A stretch of DNA of 64,000 nucleotides from an uncultured Duncaniella sp. (lineage in GTDB: Bacteria; Bacteroidota; Bacteroidia; Bacteroidales; Muribaculaceae), in assembly GCA_910588795.1 (NCBI GenBank), contig CAJURI010000003.1:1-64000 (forward strand). Reading direction: 5' to 3'. Below the pieces are notes generated by a model that saw only the letters and a program-made list of their open reading frames with translations, was not told the origin of the DNA and ran no database searches. Positions within the stretch are counted from its first letter, which is position 1. Every line of letters begins with the position of its first letter. Positions 8,300-17,761 of the stretch are shown here, in pieces. Made by a program: the position numbers and the translations under genes.

Positions 8300-9316
8300 A
8301 TGAGACTTTTAATTGCAGCATCATTTATTCCGATCTTATTTCTGGGATCATGTTCCCAGGATAAGAACAGCATAGACACCCCACAGACGGGCATAGGCTT
8401 CTCGGCAACAGCCCCTAAAGCGTCACGTGCTGCCGCCACAACCACAGCTTCACTCCAAGAATTCATAGTCTATGCATATACTGAATCCACCATCCTCATG
8501 GATGGTGTGACCGTAAGCCGCGACGGTGGCTCATGGACCTACTCTCCAATAGTATATTGGCCCGGGACTGCCGTTAATTTTTACGCTATAAGCCCTGATA
8601 TACGAGGGTACGTGCCTGAAAGTTCCGACGGCAGCCATACCATACGGGAGATGACTTATGGCGGAACAGACCTGATCTATGCCGTCAGTCTTAATCAGCA
8701 TGAACGCCCTACCCCTGTTGACCTCACATTCAGGCACGCAATGAGCAAGATCGCAGTAATGCTTTCAAGCGCCAACAGCAAATACAACATCAAAGTATAT
8801 CATGTGTTGCTGAGAAACATCTTTCTCAAAGGTGATTTCTCTTTGCCTGATGAGACAACCACCAATGTCACAGCGGAAGGGGAATGGGAAAACCTGGACC
8901 TAAAATCCGATGCAATGGTGTTTTATGATCACGGCACACCTATATCACTATCATCCACACCAGTAGACATCACCAGCAATAATCTTGATGCATCATTCTT
9001 TGTGCCGCAGCCACTTGACCCGTTCAGCTTCACGACCAGCGGACAATTCTCCGGCGGATATATCCAGGTGGACTGTGAGATCATAGACAAAGCCTCCGGC
9101 AAAAAGATATGGCCAAGCGAATATACCCCTGACTATCTTCTTGTGGACAACAGTCCTTGTGGCAGAATGCTTTTTCCGCTCCTGACAGCAGACGTAAAAA
9201 AATGGCATCAGGGATATTCCTACATCTATAATATCATCATAAACAATTCATATGTTCTTGACACCATTGAATTCCAGCCCGGAGTGATTGATTTCACAGA
9301 AGAACAGCCATACTGA
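8300..9316 (+). CDS. Fimbrillin family (Mfa-like) lipoprotein
   Basis: This 338-residue protein starts with a lipoprotein signal peptide and lipobox LGSC (Cys near 17). It continues with GIGFSA and the spaced aromatic and proline pattern typical of Mfa-like_1/fimbrillin A proteins: a segment around [10 protein letters not shown], then [11 protein letters not shown], then [14 protein letters not shown]. Such subunits are exported as lipoproteins, trimmed by Arg-gingipain-like proteases, and assembled by donor-strand exchange (known of the family). A TTG codon at 8294 is in frame. I chose the ATG at 8300 because it starts the signal peptide directly. No fimbrial anchor or tip genes follow, so assembly may depend on proteins encoded elsewhere. 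Confidence 0.83.
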   Translation: MRLLIAASFIPILFLGSCSQDKNSIDTPQTGIGFSATAPKASRAAATTTASLQEFIVYAYTESTILMDGVTVSRDGGSWTYSPIVYWPGTAVNFYAISPDIRGYVPESSDGSHTIREMTYGGTDLIYAVSLNQHERPTPVDLTFRHAMSKIAVMLSSANSKYNIKVYHVLLRNIFLKGDFSLPDETTTNVTAEGEWENLDLKSDAMVFYDHGTPISLSSTPVDITSNNLDASFFVPQPLDPFSFTTSGQFSGGYIQVDCEIIDKASGKKIWPSEYTPDYLLVDNSPCGRMLFPLLTADVKKWHQGYSYIYNIIINNSYVLDTIEFQPGVIDFTEEQPY

Positions 9317-9354
9317 TCTATCTGTCACTCACAATACACAAACGCCAAAGGAAC

Positions 9355-9404
9355 AATCAAATGAGCATGCTTGCGGCATAAGCCGAAGCCATGCTCATTT
9401 GATT
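9355..9404 (+). terminator. Inverted repeat downstream of the fimbrial locus
   Basis: AATCAAATGAGCATG (9355-9369) pairs perfectly with CATGCTCATTTGATT (9390-9404), 15 bp with a 20-nt loop. It has no strong T-run, so termination is likely but not certain. Confidence 0.6.
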
Positions 9405-9448
9405 TATGCCATATACACATCCGATATAGCCCAAACTGAATATCCCTC

Positions 9449-9479
9449 TTGTAAATGTCGCATGGAAGATGTAATTTTG
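9449..9479 (+). promoter_or_regulatory. Promoter of metG
   Basis: A -33 TTG (9449-9451) is separated by 20 nt from a perfect -7 box TAATTTTG (9472-9479). A transcription start near 9486 rules out the earlier in-frame start at 9288 and supports the ATG at 9516. Confidence 0.7.
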
Positions 9480-9515
9480 CACTATAAATCAAAAACATCA
9501 CCCAACATTACCGCA

Positions 9516-11558
9516 ATGGAAAAGAAATTCAAGCGCACACTCATAACCACCGCTCTCCCATATGCCAACGGACCGGTACACATCGGCCACCTTGCCGGGG
9601 TCTACGTACCCGCCGACATATATGCACGTTTCCTACGTCTCAGAGGTGAGGACGTAGTGATGATAGGAGGCAGCGACGAACACGGGGTGCCCATCACCCT
9701 GCGTGCACGCAAGGAAGGCGTCACGCCACAGGAGATCGTTGACCGCTATCACGCGATCATCAAGGACTCTCTTGAGGAGTTAGGAGTATCGTTTGACATA
9801 TATTCCCGCACAACATCCGACATACACAATGCCACAGCATCCGAATTCTTCCGCCGTCTTTACGACAAAGGGGAATTCACAGTTCAGACAGCCCTCCAGC
9901 CTTACGACGAAAAAGGGGGCGAATTCCTCGCCGACCGTTACGTGATAGGCACATGCCCCAAGTGCGGCAACGAGCGGGCATATGGTGACCAGTGCGAGGC
10001 CTGCGGATCATCACTTAACGTGACCGACCTCATAAACCCTTGCTCGGCACTCACCGGCGAACCGGTGAAGATGCGCGAGACCACCCACTGGTATCTTCCC
10101 CTCGACCGATGGGAAAGCAGGCTGCGCGAATGGATTCTCGAAGGACACAAGGAGTGGAAGACCAACGTGTACGGACAGTGCAAGTCATGGCTCGACGGAG
10201 GCCTGCAGCCGCGTGCCGTGAGCCGCGACCTGAACTGGGGAGTGCCCGTGCCTGTTGAAGGAGCCGAAGGCAAAGTCCTTTACGTATGGTTTGACGCCCC
10301 GATCGGCTATATATCCAACACCAAAGAACTGCTCCCCGACAGCTGGGAACGCTATTGGAAAGATCCAGAGACCCGGATAATCAACTTCATCGGCAAGGAC
10401 AACATAGTGTTTCACTGCATAGTGTTCCCCGCAATGCTCATGGCCTACGGAGACAACTTCCAGCTCCCCGACAATGTGCCCGCCAATGAATTCCTCAACC
10501 TCGAAGGGGACAAGATATCCACCTCGCGCAACTGGGCAGTGTGGCTCCACGAATACCTCAAGGACTTCCCCGGCAAGCAGGATGTGCTTCGCTACGTGCT
10601 CACAGCCAATGCTCCGGAGACCAAGGACAATGACTTCACATGGGCTGACTTCCAGGCACGCAACAACAACGAACTGGTGGCTATACTCGGCAATTTCGTC
10701 AACCGCGCATTAGTGCTGACCCATAAGTTCTTTGGCGGAGTGGTCCCCGCGGCCGGAGATCTCACCGACGCCGACAGGCAGGCCCTCGAGGAAATGAAAG
10801 CCGCCATAAAGGCCGAGACCGAAGCACTCGACACCTTCCACTTCCGCGAAGCCCTGAAACAGGCCATGGAGATAGCGCGCACAGGCAACCGCTACCTGCA
10901 GGAGACAGAGCCATGGCGCGTAGCCAAAACCGACCTGACACGCACCGGCACCATCCTGAACATAGCATTGCAGATATGCGCCAACATAGCGATAGCCTTC
11001 GAGCCGTTCATACCCTTCACCGCATCACGCCTCGCCGGAATGCTGCGCATAAAAGACCTGAGATGGCAGGACCTCGGCTCTGTAAGCCTTGTCTCACCGG
11101 GCATGGAACTCGGACAGCCAGAACTCCTTTTCGAGAAAATCGAAGACACCGTGATCCAGGGTCAGGTGCAGAAGCTCCTCGACACAAAAAAAGCCAACGA
11201 GATAGCAGCATGGAAGCCACAACCTCAGGCCGAAGAGGTGGACTTCGACACCTTCTGCCGCAGCGACCTGCGTGTGGGCACAGTGTTGGAATGCACCAAA
11301 GTCCCCAAGGCCGACAAGCTCCTCCGCTTCCTCATTGACGACGGCATGGAGAAACGCACCATAGTGTCAGGCATCGCAAAATACTACAACCCCGAGGACC
11401 TCATAGGCAAGCAGGTATGCTTCATAGCCAACCTGCCTGTGCGAAAGCTCAAGGGGATAGAATCTCAAGGCATGATCCTCTCGGCCGAGAACAGCGACGG
11501 CTCAATCGTACTGCTCACACCTTCCGCCCAAGTGGCTCCCGGATCCAAAATCGGATAA
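9516..11558 (+). CDS. metG: Methionyl-tRNA synthetase
   Basis: MetG charges tRNA(Met). The class I HIGH motif is at residues 22-25. A zinc-knuckle with two CxxC pairs (CPKC, CEAC) sits near 146-162. The KMSKS-type loop reads KISTS. The C-terminal 105 residues form the tRNA-binding OB-fold domain ([31 protein letters not shown]), which dimerises MetG in many bacteria. From ATG 9516 the protein is 680 residues, the usual size of the long form. The frame extends back to 9288, but that stretch contains the promoter. The ansA start follows after 15 nt, suggesting co-transcription. Confidence 0.97.
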   Translation: MEKKFKRTLITTALPYANGPVHIGHLAGVYVPADIYARFLRLRGEDVVMIGGSDEHGVPITLRARKEGVTPQEIVDRYHAIIKDSLEELGVSFDIYSRTTSDIHNATASEFFRRLYDKGEFTVQTALQPYDEKGGEFLADRYVIGTCPKCGNERAYGDQCEACGSSLNVTDLINPCSALTGEPVKMRETTHWYLPLDRWESRLREWILEGHKEWKTNVYGQCKSWLDGGLQPRAVSRDLNWGVPVPVEGAEGKVLYVWFDAPIGYISNTKELLPDSWERYWKDPETRIINFIGKDNIVFHCIVFPAMLMAYGDNFQLPDNVPANEFLNLEGDKISTSRNWAVWLHEYLKDFPGKQDVLRYVLTANAPETKDNDFTWADFQARNNNELVAILGNFVNRALVLTHKFFGGVVPAAGDLTDADRQALEEMKAAIKAETEALDTFHFREALKQAMEIARTGNRYLQETEPWRVAKTDLTRTGTILNIALQICANIAIAFEPFIPFTASRLAGMLRIKDLRWQDLGSVSLVSPGMELGQPELLFEKIEDTVIQGQVQKLLDTKKANEIAAWKPQPQAEEVDFDTFCRSDLRVGTVLECTKVPKADKLLRFLIDDGMEKRTIVSGIAKYYNPEDLIGKQVCFIANLPVRKLKGIESQGMILSAENSDGSIVLLTPSAQVAPGSKIG

Positions 11559-11573
11559 CAATAATAACCAACC

Positions 11574-12605
11574 ATGGAACACACTCCTCGCATCCTCATC
11601 ATCTATACCGGAGGCACGATCGGAATGATCGAGAACGCCGAGACCAAGGCTCTCGAACCGTTTGACTTCTCACATCTGATCGACAATGTGCCCAAAATAA
11701 AGATGCTTGAGTACCACATCGACAATATACAGTTCACCCCCATAGACTCATGCGACATGGGGCCCGACGGATGGAAAGACATAGCTCATGCCATTGCGGA
11801 GAACTATGACAGCTACGACGGATTCGTAGTGCTGCACGGCACCGACACCATGGCCTATACCGCATCGGCCCTGTCATTCATGCTTGCCCATCTCGACAAG
11901 CCGGTAATCATAACAGGGTCACAGCTTCCAATAGGCGAGGTGAGGACCGACGGTGAGGAAAACCTCATCACCGCCCTGCAGATAGCAGCCGCGACCGACT
12001 ACAACGGAGACCCGATGGTACAGGAGGTGGCGATACTGTTCGAGAACTATCTCTGGAGGGGCAACCGCTCAACAAAGATGAGTGCCGACAACTTCAATGC
12101 CTTCAAGAGCAACAACTATCCGGAACTCGCAAAAATAGGACTCGGCATACACTTTCAGGAAAAGGCCTTGCGCCGCCCCAATGAACGACGCCCCCTGCAC
12201 GTGGCCACCAACATGGACCGCGGAGTGATCACCGTGGACCTGCATCCGGGCATGAGCCGCGAAGCTCTCCACCACATCCTCAACACACCGGGCATAAAAG
12301 GGATAGTGCTGCGCACCTACGGTGCCGGCAACGCTCCTACAACCCCATGGTTCCTTGAAGAGATAAAAAACACAGTGGACAGCGGAATAGTGATAGTCAA
12401 TGTCACACAATGTGTCAACGGAGGTGTGCACTCCCGACGCTATGTCTCCGGCGACCGCCTCGCAAAATGCGGTGTGATCTCAGGCCATGACATGACATCC
12501 GAAGCCGCCATCACCAAACTGATGTATCTGTTCGGACTCGGACTCACACCCTCAGCCGTGGCAGCACGCTTCTCTGTCAATCTGTGTGGCGAAGTGACCC
12601 TTTAG
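11574..12605 (+). CDS. ansA: Type I L-asparaginase
   Basis: This 343-residue cytoplasmic-type asparaginase hydrolyses asparagine to aspartate and ammonia. The first catalytic Thr lies in IYTGGTIGMIE (TGGT at residues 12-15). The second Thr lies in HGTDTMAYTASALSF (about 86-100). No signal peptide is present, unlike periplasmic type II enzymes. It sits 15 nt after metG and is followed by a perfect terminator hairpin. Glutaminase side activity is possible in the family but cannot be read from sequence. Confidence 0.94.
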   Translation: MEHTPRILIIYTGGTIGMIENAETKALEPFDFSHLIDNVPKIKMLEYHIDNIQFTPIDSCDMGPDGWKDIAHAIAENYDSYDGFVVLHGTDTMAYTASALSFMLAHLDKPVIITGSQLPIGEVRTDGEENLITALQIAAATDYNGDPMVQEVAILFENYLWRGNRSTKMSADNFNAFKSNNYPELAKIGLGIHFQEKALRRPNERRPLHVATNMDRGVITVDLHPGMSREALHHILNTPGIKGIVLRTYGAGNAPTTPWFLEEIKNTVDSGIVIVNVTQCVNGGVHSRRYVSGDRLAKCGVISGHDMTSEAAITKLMYLFGLGLTPSAVAARFSVNLCGEVTL

Positions 12606-12638
12606 CAATAAAAAGCCGAAAAATAAAGACAAAGGACA

Positions 12639-12670
12639 GGGCCCTGCATGAACATCGGTATGCAGGGCCC
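12639..12670 (+). terminator. Hairpin after ansA
   Basis: GGGCCCTGCAT (12639-12649) pairs perfectly with ATGCAGGGCCC (12660-12670), 34 nt after the ansA stop. A weak T-rich tract follows (ATATATTGTCTTTC). Confidence 0.75.
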
Positions 12671-12709
12671 ATATATTGTCTTTCTTATTACTTTTTACAA
12701 CTTTTTAAG

Positions 12710-12740
12710 TTGTATAGTCCACATTTTATCTCTATCTTTG
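12710..12740 (+). promoter_or_regulatory. Promoter upstream of the 57-codon ORF
   Basis: A -33 TTG (12710-12712) and a -7 TATCTTTG (12733-12740) are 20 nt apart, the canonical Bacteroidota arrangement. A start near 12747 would give a leader of about 190 nt before the ATG at 12934. Confidence 0.65.
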
Positions 12741-12769
12741 CACATAAGATTACATCTTTTCACAACCAT

Positions 12770-12809
12770 AAACATAGCACATATACTTTAAACATAGCAC
12801 ATATACTTT
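12770..12809. repeat. Two tandem 20-bp repeats
   Basis: The unit AAACATAGCACATATACTTT occurs twice with no gap (12770-12789, 12790-12809). It lies in the predicted 5' leader of the small ORF, about 25 nt after the inferred transcription start. Confidence 0.9.
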
Positions 12810-12933
12810 TCCTGTATTAATAAACGTTAAATTCATTCGTCTCTACAAACTTTAAGGCAGGATGACTTGTTAGTCCTGAAGTTACCGTAAATATATCTTG
12901 TCCTTTTTTTAACTACCTTTAAACAGAACCTAC

Positions 12934-13107
12934 ATGGAAACTTTATTTCTTGATTACTTAAGCTACGGGCTACAGAAGCCACAGCCCCCAACCGACAATT
13001 CAACAAACAAAAAAACAGCGTCATATGAATATATGGCCGACTGGACACCCAATCAGGAACCCGCATCACCCAGACAAGCCACACCATATCTTGCTGACTG
13101 GAGATAG
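12934..13107 (+). CDS. Putative small protein, 57 residues
   Basis: An ATG-to-TAG frame encodes 57 residues starting METLFLDYLS. It contains two related segments, YEYMADW (31-37) and PYLADW (51-56), joined by a Pro/Gln/Asn-rich stretch. It has no signal peptide or membrane segment, and the middle is probably unstructured. Support comes from context: a good promoter at 12710-12740 and a 17-bp perfect hairpin 26 nt after the stop, in a 700-nt gap with no other gene. No clear ribosome-binding site is seen, which is normal in this phylum. It could instead be a non-coding RNA. I do not recognise the peptide. Confidence 0.5.
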   Translation: METLFLDYLSYGLQKPQPPTDNSTNKKTASYEYMADWTPNQEPASPRQATPYLADWR

Positions 13108-13133
13108 CCGAAAGTATTGATGACAGAAGATAC

Positions 13134-13178
13134 TGACAACTGCAGGAATGTTCTTTACAGGCATTCCTGCAGTTGTCA
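13134..13178 (+). terminator. 17-bp perfect hairpin after the small ORF
   Basis: TGACAACTGCAGGAATG (13134-13150) pairs perfectly with CATTCCTGCAGTTGTCA (13162-13178) around an 11-nt loop. There is no T-run after it, so it may terminate, process or stabilise the 3' end. Confidence 0.6.
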
Positions 13179-13220
13179 TATGAGGCTGATACCAGAGATG
13201 TGAAGAGATGAATCATCAAT

Positions 13221-13251
13221 TTTGACTTTTGAAAAATATATCGTACATTTG
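13221..13251 (+). promoter_or_regulatory. Promoter of the EamA transporter gene
   Basis: A -33 TTTG (13221-13224) and a -7 TACATTTG (13244-13251) are separated by 19 nt. The ATG at 13312 follows about 60 nt downstream. Confidence 0.7.
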
Positions 13252-13311
13252 CATTAAGTTTATTCAATCATCAACCAACCATAATACCGGTTAAAACACG
13301 TTCTCATTTTT

Positions 13312-14235
13312 ATGGAAACAACACGCGTTTCCGCAAAGAGCAATCTTTGGATCTATCACATATTCGCCTGCCTTTCTGTGACGGCATGGGGATTGTCATT
13401 CATATCCACACGAGTATTGCTTGACAACGGGCTTCATCCCATCGAGATCTACATCTACCGTTCATCAATCGCGTACATCGCGCTTCTCAGCATCTGCCAC
13501 AATCGACTGTTAGCCAACAATCTGAAGGATGAGCTTCTGTTCGTCCTGTGCGGCATAGTGGCAGGATCGGTATACTTTATAGCTGAGAATGTCGCGCTTG
13601 AGTACACACTTGTGAGCAACGTCTCGCTCATCACCGCCCTCCCCCCCTTACTCACAGTGCTGCTCGTGGGCATAGTCTACAAATCCGACCGCCCCGGCAA
13701 AGGCGCGTACATAGGATCGGTGGTGGCATTCATCGGAGTTGGCCTCGTGATATTCAACAGCAGCTTCAACATGAGCATCAACCCTCTCGGTGACTTCCTG
13801 GCTCTGCTCGCTGCATTCTGCTGGGCTATCTACGGGCTTCTGCTCAAGCCGCTCAACGCCCATTACGATGCGAAATTCATAACACGCAAAGTGTTCTTCT
13901 ACGGAGTGATCACAGCACTCCCGTTCCTGTCGATCGAGCCGGAGATAGCTCCCTTTGAGATACTGCTGCGCCCCACAGTGATATACAATCTGCTCTTCCT
14001 TGCGCTTGTGTGCTCGCTCGGAGCATTCCTCCTGTGGGCATATACCGTAATAAAGATAGGCGCGGTCACCGCATCCAACTATCTGTACTTCCAGCCCGTG
14101 ATCACACTCATATTCTCCGTGCTAATACTCGACGAGCCCCTTACACTCATAGGGTGTTCGGGATGCGCGCTCATACTCACCGGAGTGTGGCTCTCGGACT
14201 ATCTGCAACGCATGAACTGGAGACGGCGCGCATAG
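13312..14235 (+). CDS. EamA (DMT superfamily) transporter
   Basis: This 307-residue inner-membrane protein has about ten hydrophobic segments arranged as two EamA repeats (about 17-135 and 160-297). The repeat features are visible: a conserved Trp/Gly start (AWGLSFISTRVLL; AFCWAIYGLLLK) and a late LTVLLVG or PVITLIFSVLILDEPLT segment. The family exports amino acids, nucleosides and other metabolites. The substrate cannot be read from sequence. It is followed after 31 nt by the tricorn-like protease gene, so they may be co-transcribed. Confidence 0.88.
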   Translation: METTRVSAKSNLWIYHIFACLSVTAWGLSFISTRVLLDNGLHPIEIYIYRSSIAYIALLSICHNRLLANNLKDELLFVLCGIVAGSVYFIAENVALEYTLVSNVSLITALPPLLTVLLVGIVYKSDRPGKGAYIGSVVAFIGVGLVIFNSSFNMSINPLGDFLALLAAFCWAIYGLLLKPLNAHYDAKFITRKVFFYGVITALPFLSIEPEIAPFEILLRPTVIYNLLFLALVCSLGAFLLWAYTVIKIGAVTASNYLYFQPVITLIFSVLILDEPLTLIGCSGCALILTGVWLSDYLQRMNWRRRA

Positions 14236-14266
14236 ATCTTAACGGAAATCATAAACCAATCAATAA

Positions 14267-17200
14267 ATGAAACATTTAGTCTCATCATTACTTCTTGCAG
14301 CTGCCGCCGTTTCGGCCACCGCTGCAACTCCCCTGTGGCTGAGGGACGTGAAGATCTCTCCCGACGGCAAGTCCATTGCCTTCACCTACAAAGGGGACAT
14401 ATTCACAGTGCCCGCATCGGGCGGAGAAGCCAAACGCCTCACCACAGCCGAGTCATACGAGTCAGTGCCCGTATGGTCACCCGACGGCAAATCCATAGCC
14501 TTTGCAAGCGACCGCAACGGAGGCCAGGACATATTTATAATGGATGCCAAAGGCGGACCGGCAACTCAGCTCACATTCAACTCCGTGTCAGAGATACCGC
14601 AGGGCTTCACTCCCGACGGAAAATTCGTGGTGTACTCCGCTACGATCCAGGCTCCCGCTGCAAGCCTCGTATACCCCAGCTCACGCATGGGGCAGCTGTA
14701 CAAAGTACCTGCCGAAGGTGGACGTCCCCAACAGATACTCGGCACACCGGCTCTCAACATAAGCTATCTGCCTGACGGAAATTCATTCCTTTATCAGGAT
14801 GACAAGGGGACAGAGAACGAGTGGCGCAAGCACCACACATCCTCTGTGACACGTGACATATGGCGTTACGATGCCAAGACCGGGCGTCACACCAACCTCA
14901 CCTCACGCGGCGGCGAAGACCGCAACCCCGTGATAGGCGGTGACGGAGAGACCGTGTATTTCCTGAGCGAGCGCAACGGAGGAAGCTTCAACGTATACTC
15001 CTTCCCCCTCTCCGACCCCTCCAAAGTGTCGGCAGTGACCAAATTCACCACCCATCCGGTAAGGTTTCTTTCACGCGGAGCCGACGGCACCCTGGCATTC
15101 ACATATAACGGCGAAATATACACTGTAAGCGACAAGGGAGGCAAACCTGCCAAAGTTGCCATCGACATCGTAACCGACAACGTCGAACAGGTGATGCGCC
15201 GCAAAGTAGGCTCCGCTTCTGAAGCAGCAGTATCGCCCAATGGCAAGCAGGTGGCATTCGTAAGCCACGGCGACATATTTGTGACATCCGTGGAATACCC
15301 TTCCACACGCCAGATCACCAAGACACCTCAGGGCGAAGGACACCCGTCGTGGGGAGCTGACAACCGCACACTCTATTATACTTCCGACCGTGACGGCCAC
15401 AAAAACATCTACCGCGCCACCATCAACCGGAAAGACGATCCCAACTTCTCCAACGCCACTCTCATCGAGGAGACACCCGTGTTCCCCGCAAAGGACAATG
15501 TGGACCGTCAGGATCCCATTATCTCACCCAACGGCGAGCTCATGGCATTCATTCAGGACGGCAACAAGATCGCTGTCATGAACCTGAAGACACGCAAGAC
15601 ACGCCTCCTCACCAACGGAGAGACCTACACAGCCCGCGACGGAGGCATAACCCTTGACTGGTCGCCCGACAGCGAATGGCTTGCCGCCACAATAGACGTG
15701 CACCAGCGCGACCCCTACTATGACATAGCAATCATAAACGCCACTACCGGTGAGCTCACCAACATCACCAACGATGCCTACATGAACAGCAATCCCCGAT
15801 GGGTGATGAACGGCAACGCCATCATATACACAAGCGACCGCTTCGGAATGAAGAACCACGCTTCATGGGGCGCGACCAACGACGTGCTCATGGTATTCAC
15901 CAACCGAGACGCATACGACCGCTACCGCCTTTCCGATGAAGACTTCGCCCTGCTGAAAGAGGTTGAGAAATCACAAAAAGCCGGCAAACAGTCTGCATCA
16001 AAAGACGACAAAAAGAAAGACAAGAAAAAAGGTGACAAGAAGGACAGCAAAAAGGACAGCAAGGACGCCAAGAAAGAAGACGCCAAACCATCCGACGCTG
16101 TCAAGGTGGAGCTCGACGGAATTCAGGACCGTATAGTCCGCCTCACACCGTTCTCGTCAAGCCTCGGCGACAGCTATGTGGACAATGACGGCGAGAATCT
16201 CTACTTCATGTCACGTGTCGACAACGGCTATGACCTGTGGAAGAAGAGCCTCCGCAAAGGCGATGTCGCACTGTTCAAGAAGATGGGAGCCGGCGGCGTG
16301 TCGTTCCAGCCTGACGCATCAGGCAAGAACCTCTTCCTCTTCGGCTCATCACTCCGCAAGATGTCACTGCCCGGAGGCAACATCAGCAGCATATCTTTCA
16401 ACGCCACACAGGAGATCGACCCCGTCAAGGAACGCGAATACATGTATGAATTCATTGTTGACCAGGAGGCAAAACGATTCCTTGTCAAGGACATGTTCGG
16501 CGTGGACTGGAAAGGCTACACCGACAACTACCGCAAGTTCCTGCCACATATCAACAACAACTATGACTTCTCGGAACTCGCCAGCGAACTTCTCGGCGAA
16601 CTCAATGTAAGCCACACCGGCAGCGGCTATCGTGCCGGAGGAAGCCAGGAGCCTACAGCATCGCTCGGACTGCTCTACGACCTCACCTACACAGGCAAGG
16701 GACTGAAAGTATCGGAGATTCTGAAGAGAGGACCGTTTGACCGTGCGAGCACACGCATGACTCCGGGAGCGGTGATCACCGCTATCGACGGCACATCGCT
16801 CAACGATGAGACCGATCCTCTGGCATCGCTGAACTCACGCGTCCGCACAAAGACACTCGTGGCATTCACACTCCCCTCGGGCGAAAAGGTTGAGGAGGTG
16901 ATACTCCCCACCAACAACGGCTCATACAACGCCATGCTCTATGACCGCTGGCTCGAGCGCAACCGCCACATAGTTGACTCTATCTCGGGAGGACGTCTCG
17001 GATACGTGCACCTCGAATCGATGGACGACGCCTCATACCGCTCAATATATGCCGATGTCCTCGGTAAATACGCTGACCGCGAGGGTATAATAATCGACAC
17101 CCGCTTCAATGGCGGAGGCCGTCTGCATGAGGATATCGAGGTGCTCTTCAGCGGCAAGAAATATCTCACTCAGGAGATACGCGGCGTGAAGAGTGGAGAG

Positions 17201-17548
17201 ATGCCTTCAAAGCGTTGGCTGCGCCCGTCAATCATGATAACCGGCGAGGCCAACTACTCCAACGCCCATGGCACTCCATGGATGTACAAGCACAACAAAC
17301 TCGGAAAGATTGTGGGTATGCCCGTGCCCGGCACCATGAGTTCAGTCAACTGGGTGACACTTCAGGATCCCAGCCTCTACTTCGGCATACCCGTGGTAGG
17401 TTTCCGCACTGCCGAGGGCAACTTCCTCGAGAACACACAGCTTGAGCCTGACGTCAAAGTGGCAAATGACCCTGCCAAGATTGTCAAAGGTATCGATGAC
17501 CAGCTCATCACCGCAGTGAAGACACTCCTCAACGATCTCAAGAAATAA
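14267..17548 (+). CDS. Tricorn-like S41 family peptidase
   Basis: This 1093-residue exported protein has a signal peptide (cut near residue 20), then tandem WD40/PD40-type beta-propeller repeats (about 25-560; repeated SPDGK.IAF strings). A Lys/Asp-rich linker follows (about 564-615), then a second, short propeller-like part. A PDZ-type domain (about 770-870) precedes a C-terminal S41 serine peptidase domain (about 890-1085). The probable nucleophile is a Ser in GTMSSVNW (1022-1029). Tricorn-type enzymes degrade peptides using propellers as substrate gates. A periplasmic peptide-processing role is inferred. The charged linker, with about 20 Lys in 50 residues, looks disordered. Confidence 0.9.
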   Translation: MKHLVSSLLLAAAAVSATAATPLWLRDVKISPDGKSIAFTYKGDIFTVPASGGEAKRLTTAESYESVPVWSPDGKSIAFASDRNGGQDIFIMDAKGGPATQLTFNSVSEIPQGFTPDGKFVVYSATIQAPAASLVYPSSRMGQLYKVPAEGGRPQQILGTPALNISYLPDGNSFLYQDDKGTENEWRKHHTSSVTRDIWRYDAKTGRHTNLTSRGGEDRNPVIGGDGETVYFLSERNGGSFNVYSFPLSDPSKVSAVTKFTTHPVRFLSRGADGTLAFTYNGEIYTVSDKGGKPAKVAIDIVTDNVEQVMRRKVGSASEAAVSPNGKQVAFVSHGDIFVTSVEYPSTRQITKTPQGEGHPSWGADNRTLYYTSDRDGHKNIYRATINRKDDPNFSNATLIEETPVFPAKDNVDRQDPIISPNGELMAFIQDGNKIAVMNLKTRKTRLLTNGETYTARDGGITLDWSPDSEWLAATIDVHQRDPYYDIAIINATTGELTNITNDAYMNSNPRWVMNGNAIIYTSDRFGMKNHASWGATNDVLMVFTNRDAYDRYRLSDEDFALLKEVEKSQKAGKQSASKDDKKKDKKKGDKKDSKKDSKDAKKEDAKPSDAVKVELDGIQDRIVRLTPFSSSLGDSYVDNDGENLYFMSRVDNGYDLWKKSLRKGDVALFKKMGAGGVSFQPDASGKNLFLFGSSLRKMSLPGGNISSISFNATQEIDPVKEREYMYEFIVDQEAKRFLVKDMFGVDWKGYTDNYRKFLPHINNNYDFSELASELLGELNVSHTGSGYRAGGSQEPTASLGLLYDLTYTGKGLKVSEILKRGPFDRASTRMTPGAVITAIDGTSLNDETDPLASLNSRVRTKTLVAFTLPSGEKVEEVILPTNNGSYNAMLYDRWLERNRHIVDSISGGRLGYVHLESMDDASYRSIYADVLGKYADREGIIIDTRFNGGGRLHEDIEVLFSGKKYLTQEIRGVKSGEMPSKRWLRPSIMITGEANYSNAHGTPWMYKHNKLGKIVGMPVPGTMSSVNWVTLQDPSLYFGIPVVGFRTAEGNFLENTQLEPDVKVANDPAKIVKGIDDQLITAVKTLLNDLKK

Positions 17549-17574
17549 TCTCTGATCTAAACATAAGGAAGACA

Positions 17575-17692
17575 ACAGAGAAATTTCATAAGCATAAAAT
17601 AGGACACAGACCTTTAATTTTCATGCCGGGAATATAAATCCCAGTCGAATTAAAGGTCTGTGTCCTATTTTATGCTTATGAAATTTCTCTGT
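17575..17692. repeat. Perfect 45-bp inverted repeat with 28-nt loop
   Basis: The left arm 17575-17619 and right arm 17648-17692 are exact reverse complements over 45 bases. Each arm contains GCATAAAATAGGACACAGAC or its complement. The element fills the 213-nt gap between two convergent genes. The arms are far longer than usual terminators. It could be a bidirectional terminator, a miniature mobile element or a repeat-family member. No target-site duplication is obvious. Confidence 0.9.
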
Positions 17693-17761
17693 GTCCTGTT
17701 GCGCGGATCTTTTGCCTGTTTCATTTCTACCGAGACTCAGATCCTGACCTTATCCGGTCCG

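Noticed and set aside
9288..9515. N-terminal extension of MetG from an upstream start
   Set aside because: The stretch contains the end of the fimbrillin gene, a hairpin and a full -33/-7 promoter. The family-like protein begins at 9516.
17575..17692. Invertible promoter switch
   Set aside because: The repeat arms flank only 28 nt with no promoter box, and no recombinase gene is nearby; inversion of the loop would change little.
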